The notes beneath the pieces are model-generated. The model ran no database searches. It was not told the DNA's origin and saw only the letters and a program-made list of their open reading frames with translations. This document shows positions 44,206 through 54,341 of a DNA stretch of 64,000 nt, in pieces. Position 1 is the stretch's first letter; the number at the start of each line of letters is the position of its first letter. Origin of the DNA: Marisediminitalea aggregata (GTDB taxonomy: Bacteria; Pseudomonadota; Gammaproteobacteria; Enterobacterales; Alteromonadaceae); contig NZ_FQWD01000003.1 in the NCBI RefSeq assembly GCF_900129565.1, positions 1 to 64,000 of the forward strand. Reading direction: 5' to 3'. The position numbers were made by a program, and so were the translations under genes.

Positions 44206-45873
44206 CTATTCGCCAATCTTGGCCCAGGTATCACGCAATCCCACAGTTTGATTGAACACCAACTGGCTATCAGTGCTGTCTTTATCCAAACAGAAGTAAC
44301 CTGTTCGTTCAAACTGCCAGGCACCAATCTCAGGAATTCGATTTGCTAACCCTGGCTCAGCCCAACCCTGTTTTACCTGCAAACTGTCCGGATTTATCGC
44401 TTCAGCAAAATTCTCTTCTGCGGCTGGATTCGGCACGTTAAACAAGCGGTCATACAAACGGAACTGTGCCGATTCGCCAGTGGCAACATCTACCCAGTGA
44501 ATAACGCCTTTTACTTTGCGTCCGTCGGCCGGATCCTTGCCCAGCGTATCGGCATCATAGGTACAATATACCGTTGTGACATTACCCTGCTCGTCTTTCT
44601 CAACACGGTTGGCTTTCACGACATAAGCATTACGTAAGCGGACTTCTTTATCGAGCACAAGACGTTTGAACTTCTTATTTGCCGATTCACGGAAATCGTC
44701 TGCTTCGATCCACACTTCACGACCAAAACTCAGCTCGCGGGTACCCATAGACTCGTCACTCGGGTGATTTGGCGCAATCAGTGTTTCCTGCTCGCCTTCC
44801 GGATAATTTTCTATGACCAGTTTGATAGGATTCAATACCGCCATGGCACGCGGTGCGTTGACGTTCAGGTCGTCGCGAATACACGCCTCTAACATGCCCA
44901 TTTCGACCATGTTATCCATTTTGGTTACACCAATGCGCTTACAAAACTCACGGACAGATGCCGGTGTATAGCCTCTGCGGCGCAAGCCAGCAACAGTAGG
45001 CATACGAGGGTCATCCCACCCGGATACGTGCTTTTCTTCAACCAATTGGATCAGACGGCGTTTGCTCAGTACCGTGTATTCCAGGTTCAGTCGCGAAAAT
45101 TCATACTGACGCGGGGTACAGTCGATAGAGATATTCTCGATAACCCAGTCATACAGCCGACGGTTGTCCTGGAATTCCAGTGTACACAGTGAGTGCGTAA
45201 TGCCCTCAATCGCATCCGAAATACAGTGGGTAAAATCGTACATCGGATACACACACCATTTCTCACCGGTTTGATGATGGTGAGCGAACTTAATGCGGTA
45301 AATCACCGGGTCACGCATACACATGAACGGCGATGCCATATCGATTTTTGCCCGCAAACAACAATGACCTTCGGCGTATTCACCCGCTGTCATTTTCGCG
45401 AATTCCGCAATGTTAGTGTCTACACTGGTATCGCGATACGGACTATTTTTACCTGGCTCAGTCAGCGTACCGCGCATCTCGCGCATGGCTTCCTGAGTAC
45501 TGAAATCAACATACGCCAGCCCTTTCTCAATCAGTTCAAGCGCGTAGGCATGTAACTGGTCGAAATAGTTTGATGAGTAACGGGCATCGCCATCCCACTG
45601 GAAACCTAACCAGCGCACGTCTTCCTGAATGGAGTTAACGTATTCAATGTCTTCTTTTGCCGGGTTCGTGTCATCAAAACGCAGATTGCACGTTCCCTGA
45701 TAATCCTGTGCGATACCAAAATTCAGGCAGATAGACTTTGCGTGACCAATGTGAAGAAAACCGTTAGGCTCAGGCGGAAAGCGCGTTTTAACGGTTGAGT
45801 GTAGTCCACTCGCTAGGTCTTTATCGATGATTTGGCGGATAAAATTGGTCGGACGGTGTTCAGTCTCGGCCAT
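44206..45873 (-). CDS. glnS: glutaminyl-tRNA synthetase
   Basis: This 555-residue class I synthetase charges tRNA-Gln with glutamine. The HIGH motif is HIGHAKS near residue 41 and the KMSKS-type loop is VLSKRR near 270. [12 protein letters not shown] and the MYDFTH segment distinguish GlnRS from GltX, and the C-terminal anticodon-binding beta barrels are complete. The length equals that of E. coli GlnRS within a residue or two. It is monocistronic, convergent with yciK and divergent from the LacI gene. Confidence 0.97.
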   Translation of the reverse strand: MAETEHRPTNFIRQIIDKDLASGLHSTVKTRFPPEPNGFLHIGHAKSICLNFGIAQDYQGTCNLRFDDTNPAKEDIEYVNSIQEDVRWLGFQWDGDARYSSNYFDQLHAYALELIEKGLAYVDFSTQEAMREMRGTLTEPGKNSPYRDTSVDTNIAEFAKMTAGEYAEGHCCLRAKIDMASPFMCMRDPVIYRIKFAHHHQTGEKWCVYPMYDFTHCISDAIEGITHSLCTLEFQDNRRLYDWVIENISIDCTPRQYEFSRLNLEYTVLSKRRLIQLVEEKHVSGWDDPRMPTVAGLRRRGYTPASVREFCKRIGVTKMDNMVEMGMLEACIRDDLNVNAPRAMAVLNPIKLVIENYPEGEQETLIAPNHPSDESMGTRELSFGREVWIEADDFRESANKKFKRLVLDKEVRLRNAYVVKANRVEKDEQGNVTTVYCTYDADTLGKDPADGRKVKGVIHWVDVATGESAQFRLYDRLFNVPNPAAEENFAEAINPDSLQVKQGWAEPGLANRIPEIGAWQFERTGYFCLDKDSTDSQLVFNQTVGLRDTWAKIGE

Positions 45874-46079
45874 TCGCTATGCCCCTTATTTTATTTTTAA
45901 TTGACTGTCGGATACGTGATGATGTGTTATTCACGCCATATCAGGCGAGTATATCATTGTCTTAGGGTTGCAAACCACGTTTATTATTTTTGCGGAACAC
46001 ACCAATTTCCCATCCGGATGAATTCATCTATACTGCCTGGTAGAACCCTGTTTTCGTCAACAATAAATTACTCTAAAGC

Positions 46080-47117
46080 ATGAAAAACAAAGCCACCTCT
46101 TTCGATATTGCCCACATGGCCGGCGTCTCGCAATCCACCGTTTCCCGAGCGTTAAACGACAGCCCGTTGGTGAACATCGAAACGCGACGTAAGGTGCAGG
46201 AAATTGCACGCCAATTGAATTACAAGGTCGACAAAAACGCCAGCAATCTTCGCCGCCAGCGTAGCAGTACCATTGCACTGCTGTTGTTTGAGGACCCAAC
46301 GTCTGATGACTCCATGATTAATCCGTTCTTTTTGTCGATGCTAGGCAGCATTACCAAAGCCAGCGCCAGTCGAGGCTACGATTTGTTGGTGTCCTTTCAG
46401 AATCTGGACAGCGACTGGCATGCTGAGTTTGAAGACTCTCACAAAGCTGACGGCATTATCTTACTGGGCTATGGCGACTACCGTTCTTATGAAGGCAAAT
46501 TGACTCAGTTGCAGGAACAAGGCACCCACATCATGCGTTGGGGTGCCCCGGTGGCGGAATATCCGGGTATTTCTATTGGTTGTGACAACTTTCAGGGCGG
46601 TAAAGACGTTACCGAGCACGTGTTATCCTTGCGCCAGGGCAACTTCGCCTTCATTGGCGACGTGGGTGACAAAGCGCCGGAATTTCAGGCCCGTTATGAA
46701 GGGTATTTGCAGGCACTTGAGCAGCATTCAGGGACTTCCGTCGCCAGTGTGCAGATTGATGCCATATCGGCGGAGTCTGCAGGTATTGATGCGGCTCAAC
46801 AACTGCTCGAGCGACACACTCCCCTGCCAGATGCTATAGTATGTGCGGCAGATATCATCGCAGTTGGGGTATTAAAGACACTCAAAGCTGCCGGCGTTCA
46901 AGTACCGGCAGATGTTGCCGTTGTGGGCTTTGACAATATTCAATTATCGGCGTTTACCACACCGAGTCTGACTACGGTTCAACAAAATACGATTCAGGCA
47001 GGCGAGGCCCTGGTTGAAAACCTGTTGCGGGCCATTGAGGGCGAACAAACAACCGACTATCTCATGCCAGCAACGCTCATTGTCCGGCAATCCTGTGGTT
47101 GTGAATCTAATGAGTAA
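46080..47117 (+). CDS. LacI-family regulator, probably MalR of the malto-oligosaccharide genes
   Basis: This 345-residue protein has a LacI helix-turn-helix at residues 8-28 (DIAHMAGVSQSTVSRALN), a hinge near 55, a periplasmic-binding-type effector domain, and a Cys-containing end (SCGCESNE). It is convergent with the alpha-amylase and MFS permease genes, so it most likely represses them until a malto-oligosaccharide or related sugar is present. The family's binding sites are palindromes; a candidate lies at 50475-50488. A terminator closes its transcript. Confidence 0.88.
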   Translation: MKNKATSFDIAHMAGVSQSTVSRALNDSPLVNIETRRKVQEIARQLNYKVDKNASNLRRQRSSTIALLLFEDPTSDDSMINPFFLSMLGSITKASASRGYDLLVSFQNLDSDWHAEFEDSHKADGIILLGYGDYRSYEGKLTQLQEQGTHIMRWGAPVAEYPGISIGCDNFQGGKDVTEHVLSLRQGNFAFIGDVGDKAPEFQARYEGYLQALEQHSGTSVASVQIDAISAESAGIDAAQQLLERHTPLPDAIVCAADIIAVGVLKTLKAAGVQVPADVAVVGFDNIQLSAFTTPSLTTVQQNTIQAGEALVENLLRAIEGEQTTDYLMPATLIVRQSCGCESNE

Positions 47118-47119
47118 TC

Positions 47120-47149
47120 AAAAACGGCCAGTCTACACTGGCCGTTTTT
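47120..47149. terminator. terminator between the LacI and alpha-amylase genes
   Basis: A 13-bp perfect stem, AAAAACGGCCAGT with ACTGGCCGTTTTT, encloses a 4-nt loop directly after the LacI stop. It is suited to both directions. Confidence 0.9.
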
Positions 47150-47180
47150 ATAACACTGCTCAACACTCAAAAGCGCATGT

Positions 47181-48857
47181 TTATTGACGAGCCATTTGCG
47201 TCAGTAAGGCTTGCTCAAAATCAGCTGACTGAAGCGTGCCATTCTTTACAAATACACGTACACCGTGTGCAGGAACGGTTGCCGTAATACCCTGCTCAGA
47301 AATGGTTACGTCCTCACCCGTTACCCACTCTTTCCACTTACCCGGCTCGACATAGGTGTCAGCGACCATGACTAACGGGCTGTCGCTTTTGTTGAGCATA
47401 ACCAGAGCCGTTTGTTGTGCATCGTCATCCTGTACAACCCGGAAAAACACAGCCTCGTGACCAGCCAAACGCACATTGTATTGCAATCCTCGCTGCAGCG
47501 CCGGCAAAGCCTGGCGGATACTTGCGATCTGTGACAGTTTGCTGCGAATAGGATGTGACACAGCAGCGTCTAATCGCGCCTGTCCGATATAATTCCGGTT
47601 CCCCTGGTGCTCAGACGTACCGCGCATATAGCCAAACTCAGATCCCTGATACACCACGGGAATACCTCTTGCGGTAAACAACCAGTTGTGGGCGTCGATA
47701 AATCCCTCGTCGCTGGCATTCATTCTGGCCATATCATGGTTGTCGTAAAATGTCGTCAGCTCATACGGGTTGTGATAAGGACCGTGTGTTAAGTAAAGCG
47801 TATCTGCCAGCGTCGCAAAATCACTGTCTGCATTTTCAAAAACCGATACCATGGCTTTTTGCATCGGAAAATCCAATACCGAAATCCCGCCGTTTTTAGG
47901 CTGTGTGTGCTGCGCAATAAAATTGGCGTCGTACTGGAAGCTTTCGCCAAACATGTAAAAGCCCGGGTGTTCAGCGCGAATGCGATCCGACATAGTTCGC
48001 CAAAAATCGTGTGATACATGGCGAATAGTATCTATTCTGAACGCATCAGCCCCCTGCTCTATCCAGTATAAGTAACTGTTGATCAAATATTCCTGTACGT
48101 CCGGATGGTGCTCGTTCAAATTGGACAACTTAACTAAATCGGGATACGGATGAAAAAAGCGATGGAGTGGCTCGTTCTCCGGGTCCAATGATTCTGGCGG
48201 CAAATTCATATGGTCAGCAACCAGATTACCGTCTTTGTCGTACAGTTCGCCATAGCCCGGTTGGTCCTCCGGCATTGTCCAGCTCGGCGTACCGTGATTG
48301 GCCACAATATCAAACACAACCTTAAAACCGGCATCATGCATGGCTGACGTAAAATCTGAGACGGTCAGATCGTCACTCACAAGATGCTCATCGGCCTTAT
48401 AGAAATTGGTAGCCCAGTAGCCGTGATAGCCGGATTTGCCGCCATCTTTAAACATACCGCCATAACTGATAGGTTCATCGCCAGTAAAGCCTTGATCGGG
48501 GTTATCCAACACAGGCGTAATCCAGATAGCGCTAAACCCCATGTCCTTTATGTAATCGATATTTTGCAGGATACCCTTGAAATCTCCGCCCATGTAACCA
48601 GCGTTAGCAAATTTGCCGTCAGGCCCTTCAAGGCGTAATGACCAACTCGGATGATCGCCACCTTGCTGTTCAAAGTTGTTGCGGGGGTCACCGTCAACAA
48701 AACGGTCCGTCATCACAAAGTACACCGCTTCTTTGGCAAACGGTTCTTGCGTGCCGTATATATGAGCAACCGGCGCATTCACGGTTGAATCTGTTGTTTG
48801 GCAACCGCCAAGAATAACAGCACTGGCAACAGCGCCCAGAGTAAACAACTTACGCAT
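47181..48857 (-). CDS. lipoprotein alpha-amylase (GH13)
   Basis: This 558-residue GH13 enzyme has a lipoprotein signal (LGGC, lipidation at Cys19), so it is held at the cell envelope. The catalytic triad is readable: Asp276 in FRIDTIRH (nucleophile), Glu305 in FGESF (acid/base) and Asp375 in DNHDM. The early DRFVDGDP and DIVANHG motifs complete the family pattern, and a C-terminal beta domain is present. It should cut alpha-1,4 glucan to malto-oligosaccharides near the cell surface. Its start overlaps the end of the permease gene by 8 nt, so the two are coupled. Confidence 0.93.
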   Translation of the reverse strand: MRKLFTLGAVASAVILGGCQTTDSTVNAPVAHIYGTQEPFAKEAVYFVMTDRFVDGDPRNNFEQQGGDHPSWSLRLEGPDGKFANAGYMGGDFKGILQNIDYIKDMGFSAIWITPVLDNPDQGFTGDEPISYGGMFKDGGKSGYHGYWATNFYKADEHLVSDDLTVSDFTSAMHDAGFKVVFDIVANHGTPSWTMPEDQPGYGELYDKDGNLVADHMNLPPESLDPENEPLHRFFHPYPDLVKLSNLNEHHPDVQEYLINSYLYWIEQGADAFRIDTIRHVSHDFWRTMSDRIRAEHPGFYMFGESFQYDANFIAQHTQPKNGGISVLDFPMQKAMVSVFENADSDFATLADTLYLTHGPYHNPYELTTFYDNHDMARMNASDEGFIDAHNWLFTARGIPVVYQGSEFGYMRGTSEHQGNRNYIGQARLDAAVSHPIRSKLSQIASIRQALPALQRGLQYNVRLAGHEAVFFRVVQDDDAQQTALVMLNKSDSPLVMVADTYVEPGKWKEWVTGEDVTISEQGITATVPAHGVRVFVKNGTLQSADFEQALLTQMARQ

Positions 48858-50337
48858 GTACAGTTCCTTCCTGTTCTACCGGATTGTTTTCATTTACGAA
48901 ATAAACAGCTATGGCGCCAGCCAGCATTGAACCACCCGCGACCATGATAATGTAAATGGCTTCATTAGCGAATACATTGCTCAGGATCCAACCCGCGCTG
49001 ACACCTGCAATAATTTGCGGCATTGCCACTGTGTAGTTAAATATGCCCATGTATACCCCGGTTTGTCTCGCAGGGAGGCTACCTGCCAGCATGGCATAGG
49101 GCATCGCTAATATCGCAGCCCAGGCGATACCCACACCAATCATCGGGATCAGAAGATTGACAGCCCCCACAGGAACCGTTACTTCCGTGATTAAGAGATT
49201 CACTGAAACCTGATTAAAATCCTGGAATAAAGAAAAACTAAGATAACCCAGGCCACCTGCGGCTAAAGACAGGCTGTAGACTAATTTTCGTCCAAAACGA
49301 TCGGCCAGTCGTGCTAACACAATTGAAAATAACGCGGCGAACACAGAGTAGCCAGCAAACAGAATCCCTACCCAGTCACCCGCAGCCCCCTTCGCGTCTG
49401 CAATGTGCTGAGGGACCATTTGCACCGTCGACAGATAAGCAGGATCAAACCACACTTTATCTACTGCCCAAATATGCTGGGTAATCGCCGGCGTGGTATA
49501 CACCCACATGATGTATAGGGAAAACCAGGAAAAGAATTGCACTACTGCCAACTGCTTCATAGTACTGGGCATATTCGCTACCAGTTTGAAGAAATTCGAC
49601 AGACGCTCGCCTAATGGTGCTTTATTTGGCTGGGTATCTTCGTCCTCCAGGCCTTTATAACGGGCGTAGTCTTCTGGTGCGTATTCCTTTGTACGAAACA
49701 CAGTCCACAATACAGAACCAAGCAAAACGGTGGCGCCCAGGTAAAACGCCCACACAACGGATGGCGCAACTTCACCAGCTTTAGCGGTATTTTCCAGGCC
49801 AATCACATTGGTGAGAACAAACGGTAAAATTGACCCTATGACAGCGCCGATGTTAATGAGCAGCGATTGCACCGAATAGCCAACATTTCGCTGACCATTG
49901 GGTACCATATCCGACACCAGTGAACGGAATGGCTGAAAGCACACATTAAAACTGGCATCCATGAGTGCCAGCATCATAGCGCCAAACAGCATGGGCGCCA
50001 TTATTGCCACAAATAGGGGGGCATTTGGCATGAGTAGCATGCCGATAGCTGCCGCAATCGCACCGGCAAGAATAAACGGACGGCGCCGACCCAGACGACC
50101 CCAGGTACGGTCAGAAGCAGCGCCGACCCAAGGTTGAACAATGAGACCCATGATCGGTGCAACCAGCCAATACAGCGAAAGTGAATGTAAATCCGCACCA
50201 AGATCAGACAAAATACGACTGACATTGGCATTTTGTAGTGCAAATCCGAATTGCACACCTAAGAACCCAAAACTCACATTCCAAATTTGCCAGAACGACA
50301 AATTAGGTTGCTGATGTGTCGATGTAGAACTGCTCAT
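48850..50337 (-). CDS. malT: MFS sugar permease, maltose/malto-oligosaccharide type
   Basis: This 495-residue protein has 12 membrane helices of the glycoside-pentoside / SLC45-like MFS group. The cytoplasmic motif DRTWGRLGRRRPF lies between helices 2 and 3, and the N-terminal segment FWQIWNVSFGFLGVQF is typical of the sugar:H+ symporters called MalT in marine gammaproteobacteria. That name is not related to the E. coli MalT activator. It imports maltose or short maltodextrins across the inner membrane. ATG at 50337 is preferred over an upstream GTG. The alpha-amylase gene overlaps its 3' end. Confidence 0.87.
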   Translation of the reverse strand: MSSSTSTHQQPNLSFWQIWNVSFGFLGVQFGFALQNANVSRILSDLGADLHSLSLYWLVAPIMGLIVQPWVGAASDRTWGRLGRRRPFILAGAIAAAIGMLLMPNAPLFVAIMAPMLFGAMMLALMDASFNVCFQPFRSLVSDMVPNGQRNVGYSVQSLLINIGAVIGSILPFVLTNVIGLENTAKAGEVAPSVVWAFYLGATVLLGSVLWTVFRTKEYAPEDYARYKGLEDEDTQPNKAPLGERLSNFFKLVANMPSTMKQLAVVQFFSWFSLYIMWVYTTPAITQHIWAVDKVWFDPAYLSTVQMVPQHIADAKGAAGDWVGILFAGYSVFAALFSIVLARLADRFGRKLVYSLSLAAGGLGYLSFSLFQDFNQVSVNLLITEVTVPVGAVNLLIPMIGVGIAWAAILAMPYAMLAGSLPARQTGVYMGIFNYTVAMPQIIAGVSAGWILSNVFANEAIYIIMVAGGSMLAGAIAVYFVNENNPVEQEGTVHA

Positions 50338-50658
50338 ATAGCACACTCTTATTATTTTCGGGCGTCCGACACAGCGAAGATGCCATCATGGTCGGCGCGG
50401 GAATCCTGCCCGGGCTGTTAAAATATCGTTAATTGTAGCCGACCATACTAGCTTTTGATCCCCTGATTACCAAGTACGTGCATACGTATTCATAGCGGTT
50501 GTCTTATCAATTGTTAACAGAATATTTTAGAAATTTTGACGAACAACCAATGTACTTACCCTTAGTCAGTGTAAATGCCACGCTAAAACCTAAATACGGT
50601 GCGCTATTTGCTTGATTATCTTATTGATTACTCGGTTATTAATCACTAAGGACACATT
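50338..50658. other. 321-bp gap between the MFS permease and Amt-GGDEF-EAL genes
   Basis: No gene is supported. The gap must hold the divergent promoters for the permease-amylase operon and the ammonium-transporter fusion. The permease side has CCCGGGC and GTCGGC repeats. The middle has a TACGT-GCAT-ACGTA dyad (listed separately). The fusion-gene side is very AT-rich (50490-50560) and ends with AAGGA before the TTG start. Confidence 0.5.
50475..50488. promoter_or_regulatory. dyad TACGT-GCAT-ACGTA, candidate LacI-family operator
   Basis: This 5-bp perfect inverted repeat with a 4-nt spacer lies about 140 bp ahead of the permease start. It is the clearest palindrome in the gap and so a candidate site for the LacI regulator encoded at 46080-47117. 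Its distance from the gene is rather long. Confidence 0.35.
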
Positions 50659-53600
50659 TTGGAAACGGGTTGGATCCTCATCTCAGCGATACTTGTCTTC
50701 ATCATGCAGGCAGGGTTTCTCTGCCTGGAGTCAGGAAAAATCCGCACCAAGAACAGCATAAACGTTGCGGCTAAAAATTTATCTGACTTCATTCTCTCCT
50801 CTATTTTGTTTTGGTGTGTCGGATTTGGCATCATGTTTGGCTATTCCAATTCGGGCTATTTTGGCGCAACTGAGTTCTTTTTTGGTGCAGAACACTCACC
50901 CTGGCAGTTCAGTTTCTTTTTATTTCAGATGATGTTTTGCGGCACAACAGCCACATTGGTGTCCGGTGCTGTGGCTGAGCGAATGTCATATTTTGGTTAC
51001 TTAATTGTTACCGTTCTCCTATGCGCGATCATTTACCCCTTTGTTGGTCACTGGGCCTGGGCATCACTCTATGATGCGGGTAATAGCGGCTGGCTGGAAA
51101 ACCTTGGCTTTATCGATTTCGCAGGTTCGACTGTGGTTCACAGTACCGGGGGTTGGATGGCTTTGGCGGCAATTATGGTCATCGGTGCGCGCCAGGGCAG
51201 ATTCGACAGCAACACGCCTTTCCCAGCGGGCAGCAACCTGCCACTGTCCGTACTTGGTACACTGCTGATTTGGGTAGGCTGGTTTGGTTTCAATGGCGGT
51301 AGTACCCTTGCATTAAACGATGATGTCCCTCTCATTCTGGTCAATACCTGTATTGCAGCGGCATTCGGTGGCCTCGCGTCGAGCTTTATTTTCGCGGTAG
51401 AAAACCGCTATATGGATGTGAGTGCCATGCTGAACGGTGTGATAGCCGGTTTAGTTGCAATCACGGCCTGCGCCAATATTGTCTCTCCGGCGCACGCTGC
51501 CATTATCGGCATTGGTGGCGGTATTGTTATGTTTGCTGGTGACAGATTGCTGAAACGCTTAAAACTGGATGATGCGCTGTGCGTCGTACCTGCTCATTTG
51601 TTCGCGGGCATCTGGGGAACATTAGCGGTTGCCCTTTTTCACAAAGACGTCGTCTTTCTGAGCGATGCCTTCTGGCAGCAGCTTAGTGTGCAAGCCCTTG
51701 GCATAGTTGTCGTTGGCTTATACGTCTTTTGCCTGAGCTGGGTTTTACTGGTGTTGATTAACCGGGTAGTCAGACTCAGAGTGACAAGTGAGCAAGAATA
51801 TATTGGCATGAACATTACCGAACACCATGCCACTACCGAGCTCGTTGATTTACTTAACTCTATGGATGCACAGGAAAAATCCGGTAACTTTCACTCCAGA
51901 GTACCGGAAGAACCTTTTACCGAAGTCGGTCAGATTGCCCGCAAGTACAACCGTGTTTTAGATAAAGTCCATGACGAAATGAGTCAGAGAGACCGGGCAC
52001 TAAGCGACTTTAAAAGCAGTGAAAAACGCAAAAGCGCCATTCTGAATTCTTCGATGGATAGCATTGTTACCATCAACCTCCAGGGCGAAATTATTGAATT
52101 TAATCCAGCATCAGAGCGCACGTTTGGCTGCCTCAGAGGCAAAGTAGTAGGTAAAAACTTTGTCGACTTGTTCGTATTGTCAAAAGACAAACTGGCTGTG
52201 CAGAAAAGCCTGGAAGGTAAATTTGTTACTTCAGATGGTTTACTGATTAATCGCCGAAACACCATTCTGTTGAAGCGCTCTACCGGTGATGAATTTCCCT
52301 CTGAAATAACCATTACCGGTACAACGTTTGGTAGCAGCATTGCGAATGAATTTACTCTGCACATACGCGACGTTACGCGTCAGCGCCGCCTGCAGGAAAA
52401 ACTCAAACAACTTGCCTACAGCGATCCGTTAACCGGTTTGTACAACCGGACGTATTTTATGGAAACACTGACGCAAGCACTGAAGTCTATAAATAACACT
52501 AAAAATTGCATCGCGCTGTTCTTCCTTGACTTGGATCGCTTTAAGAAGATCAATGACACGCTTGGACACCAGGCTGGTGATGAGTTGTTGATGGAAGTCG
52601 CCAATCGATTGATGAATGTCACCCGCTCAGAAGACACTATCTGCCGCTGGGGCGGCGACGAGTTTGTCATTATGATGAACAGTCGCCATGATGAAAGCTC
52701 GGTGTTGACCAGCGCGACCAAAATTTTACAGGTAATGCGTCAACCTGTTGTGTTAAGTGGCAGAGAGCTGACTATTCCCACCAGCATTGGTGTAACACTG
52801 ACGCACACTGACTTAGTCAACCCCACTACCCTTATTCAGCAAGCCGATATTGCGATGTATTACGCCAAAAAGGCAGGTCGCGATAACTATAAATTATTTG
52901 AACCTTACATGGCGGAACAAGAGTCGGAGCAATTTGATTCCGAGCAAACATTGAGTCAGGCCATTGCAGAGAAGAGCGCGTTTTCTATGCTTTACCAGCC
53001 CAGAGTGGACGCAAATAAGGAGATTGTTGGTTTCGAGGCTCTTGTAAGGTTTACTAACCCATCGGGTCTCTTTGTTCCGCCCAGTCAGTTTATTCCACTG
53101 GCGGAAGAATCTAATCTGATCGTGCCTTTGGAGGAGTTGATCTTTGAATTGGTCTTTGCGCAGATTGCCCAATGGAAAAAAACCTTCGCCGTACTGCCTA
53201 GGGTTTCAATTAACCTTTCCGGTAAACATTTGCTGTCAGATGGCCTTCTCCCGTTTCTGAAGACCGCCATGCAGCGTTACGGTATTCGGGGCGAATGGTT
53301 TGAGATTGAAGTCACGGAAGGTGTATTTTTAGCAGACATTGAAACCTGTATCGATGTCATGCAGAAACTTCACAGCCTGAATATAGCAATATCAATTGAT
53401 GATTTCGGTACCGGTTATTCGTCTCTCAACTATCTCAAAACCCTGCCTGTAGATATCCTGAAGATTGACCGTTCATTTGTGAACGAATGTGCAGTGAAAG
53501 AAGAAGATGCAAAAATTTGCTCGACCATTATAACGCTGGCTGAATCACTCGGACTATCTACGGTTGCAGAAGGTGTTGAGACTGCTGAACAATTTGAATT

Positions 53601-53712
53601 TTTACTGAGTAATGGTTGCAGCGAATTTCAGGGCTATCATTTCTTTCGCCCCTTGTCTGCAGACAAGGTAACGCAGCATTTGGGTCAACTGAACGAGCTT
53701 TCAGTTTCGTGA
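50659..53712 (+). CDS. ammonium transporter fused to PAS, GGDEF and EAL domains
   Basis: This 1017-residue membrane protein has an Amt channel at residues 1-385. The twin His are His161 (VVHSTGG) and His313 (PAHLFAG), the Phe gate is in FQMMF, and GWFGFNGGS follows. A HAMP-like linker is at about 385-435, then PAS at about 450-570. The GGDEF domain has GGDEF at 665-669 and the inhibitory site RSED at 656-659, exactly five residues before it. The EAL domain has intact EAL (Glu793) and DDFGTGYSS. Both c-di-GMP synthesis and breakdown therefore look possible. It probably couples ammonium passage or binding to c-di-GMP. The start is TTG with AAGGA upstream. Confidence 0.93.
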   Translation: METGWILISAILVFIMQAGFLCLESGKIRTKNSINVAAKNLSDFILSSILFWCVGFGIMFGYSNSGYFGATEFFFGAEHSPWQFSFFLFQMMFCGTTATLVSGAVAERMSYFGYLIVTVLLCAIIYPFVGHWAWASLYDAGNSGWLENLGFIDFAGSTVVHSTGGWMALAAIMVIGARQGRFDSNTPFPAGSNLPLSVLGTLLIWVGWFGFNGGSTLALNDDVPLILVNTCIAAAFGGLASSFIFAVENRYMDVSAMLNGVIAGLVAITACANIVSPAHAAIIGIGGGIVMFAGDRLLKRLKLDDALCVVPAHLFAGIWGTLAVALFHKDVVFLSDAFWQQLSVQALGIVVVGLYVFCLSWVLLVLINRVVRLRVTSEQEYIGMNITEHHATTELVDLLNSMDAQEKSGNFHSRVPEEPFTEVGQIARKYNRVLDKVHDEMSQRDRALSDFKSSEKRKSAILNSSMDSIVTINLQGEIIEFNPASERTFGCLRGKVVGKNFVDLFVLSKDKLAVQKSLEGKFVTSDGLLINRRNTILLKRSTGDEFPSEITITGTTFGSSIANEFTLHIRDVTRQRRLQEKLKQLAYSDPLTGLYNRTYFMETLTQALKSINNTKNCIALFFLDLDRFKKINDTLGHQAGDELLMEVANRLMNVTRSEDTICRWGGDEFVIMMNSRHDESSVLTSATKILQVMRQPVVLSGRELTIPTSIGVTLTHTDLVNPTTLIQQADIAMYYAKKAGRDNYKLFEPYMAEQESEQFDSEQTLSQAIAEKSAFSMLYQPRVDANKEIVGFEALVRFTNPSGLFVPPSQFIPLAEESNLIVPLEELIFELVFAQIAQWKKTFAVLPRVSINLSGKHLLSDGLLPFLKTAMQRYGIRGEWFEIEVTEGVFLADIETCIDVMQKLHSLNIAISIDDFGTGYSSLNYLKTLPVDILKIDRSFVNECAVKEEDAKICSTIITLAESLGLSTVAEGVETAEQFEFLLSNGCSEFQGYHFFRPLSADKVTQHLGQLNELSVS

Positions 53713-53759
53713 TGGATTCGCCAATACCACCGGTCCTAGTTGATTGAAGCCAGTGCAGA

Positions 53760-54257
53760 CTAGAGGCGCAGCCGATTGTTAGTATCACGGCTGTTTCTTA
53801 TGCCTTCTAAAGAAGTATCGTACTGGCTCTTTGCAAGACGGTCGTAAAGCACGATATTGGCCGTTACTGCGAGGTTCAGGCTGCTCAGGGTAGGTATATA
53901 AACTACCTCGTCACACATGGCCAGATGTGATTCTGACAAACTGCCATCTTCTGGCCCGAACAGATAAAACGCGTTGTCGGGGTGCTCAAACGCCGGTAGT
54001 GGCGTTGCGCCTTCCACGAGTTCTATTCCTACTACTGTCGCGCCTTGTGGCTTGGCTGCCTGTAAAGACTCAATGGCGACAGTAGGAATGGTTTTATGGA
54101 ATGCTTTGGTGTCTGCGCTGAATTGTTTCGCATAGGAAAAGCGCTCTCCGGTGTAAAAAACACTGCTGACACCAAAACACCCTGCAGCACGCAGAATCGT
54201 TGCCACGTTCACTGCAGATTTTGGGTTCTGTAGACCAATAGAGATTGCCGAAAGCAT
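53760..54257 (-). CDS. SpoU/TrmH-family RNA 2'-O-methyltransferase
   Basis: This 165-residue protein has the three SPOUT motifs: NPKSAVNVATILRAA near residue 12, LFGPEDGSL near 103 and LNLAVTANIVLYDRL near 128. It contains only the knotted catalytic domain, without the N-terminal RNA-binding extension of TrmH or RlmB. The target RNA is not known; TrmL-like tRNA methylation is possible, but the match is not tight enough to name it. It is convergent with the Amt fusion gene, with about 50 nt between the two. Confidence 0.85.
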   Translation of the reverse strand: MLSAISIGLQNPKSAVNVATILRAAGCFGVSSVFYTGERFSYAKQFSADTKAFHKTIPTVAIESLQAAKPQGATVVGIELVEGATPLPAFEHPDNAFYLFGPEDGSLSESHLAMCDEVVYIPTLSSLNLAVTANIVLYDRLAKSQYDTSLEGIRNSRDTNNRLRL

Positions 54258-54341
54258 GTCACTTTTCCAAATAACCTTAGACGGGGCGATTGTACTGCAA
54301 TCAGACAGAATAACAACGTATTACGCCAGACCAACTGCCTA

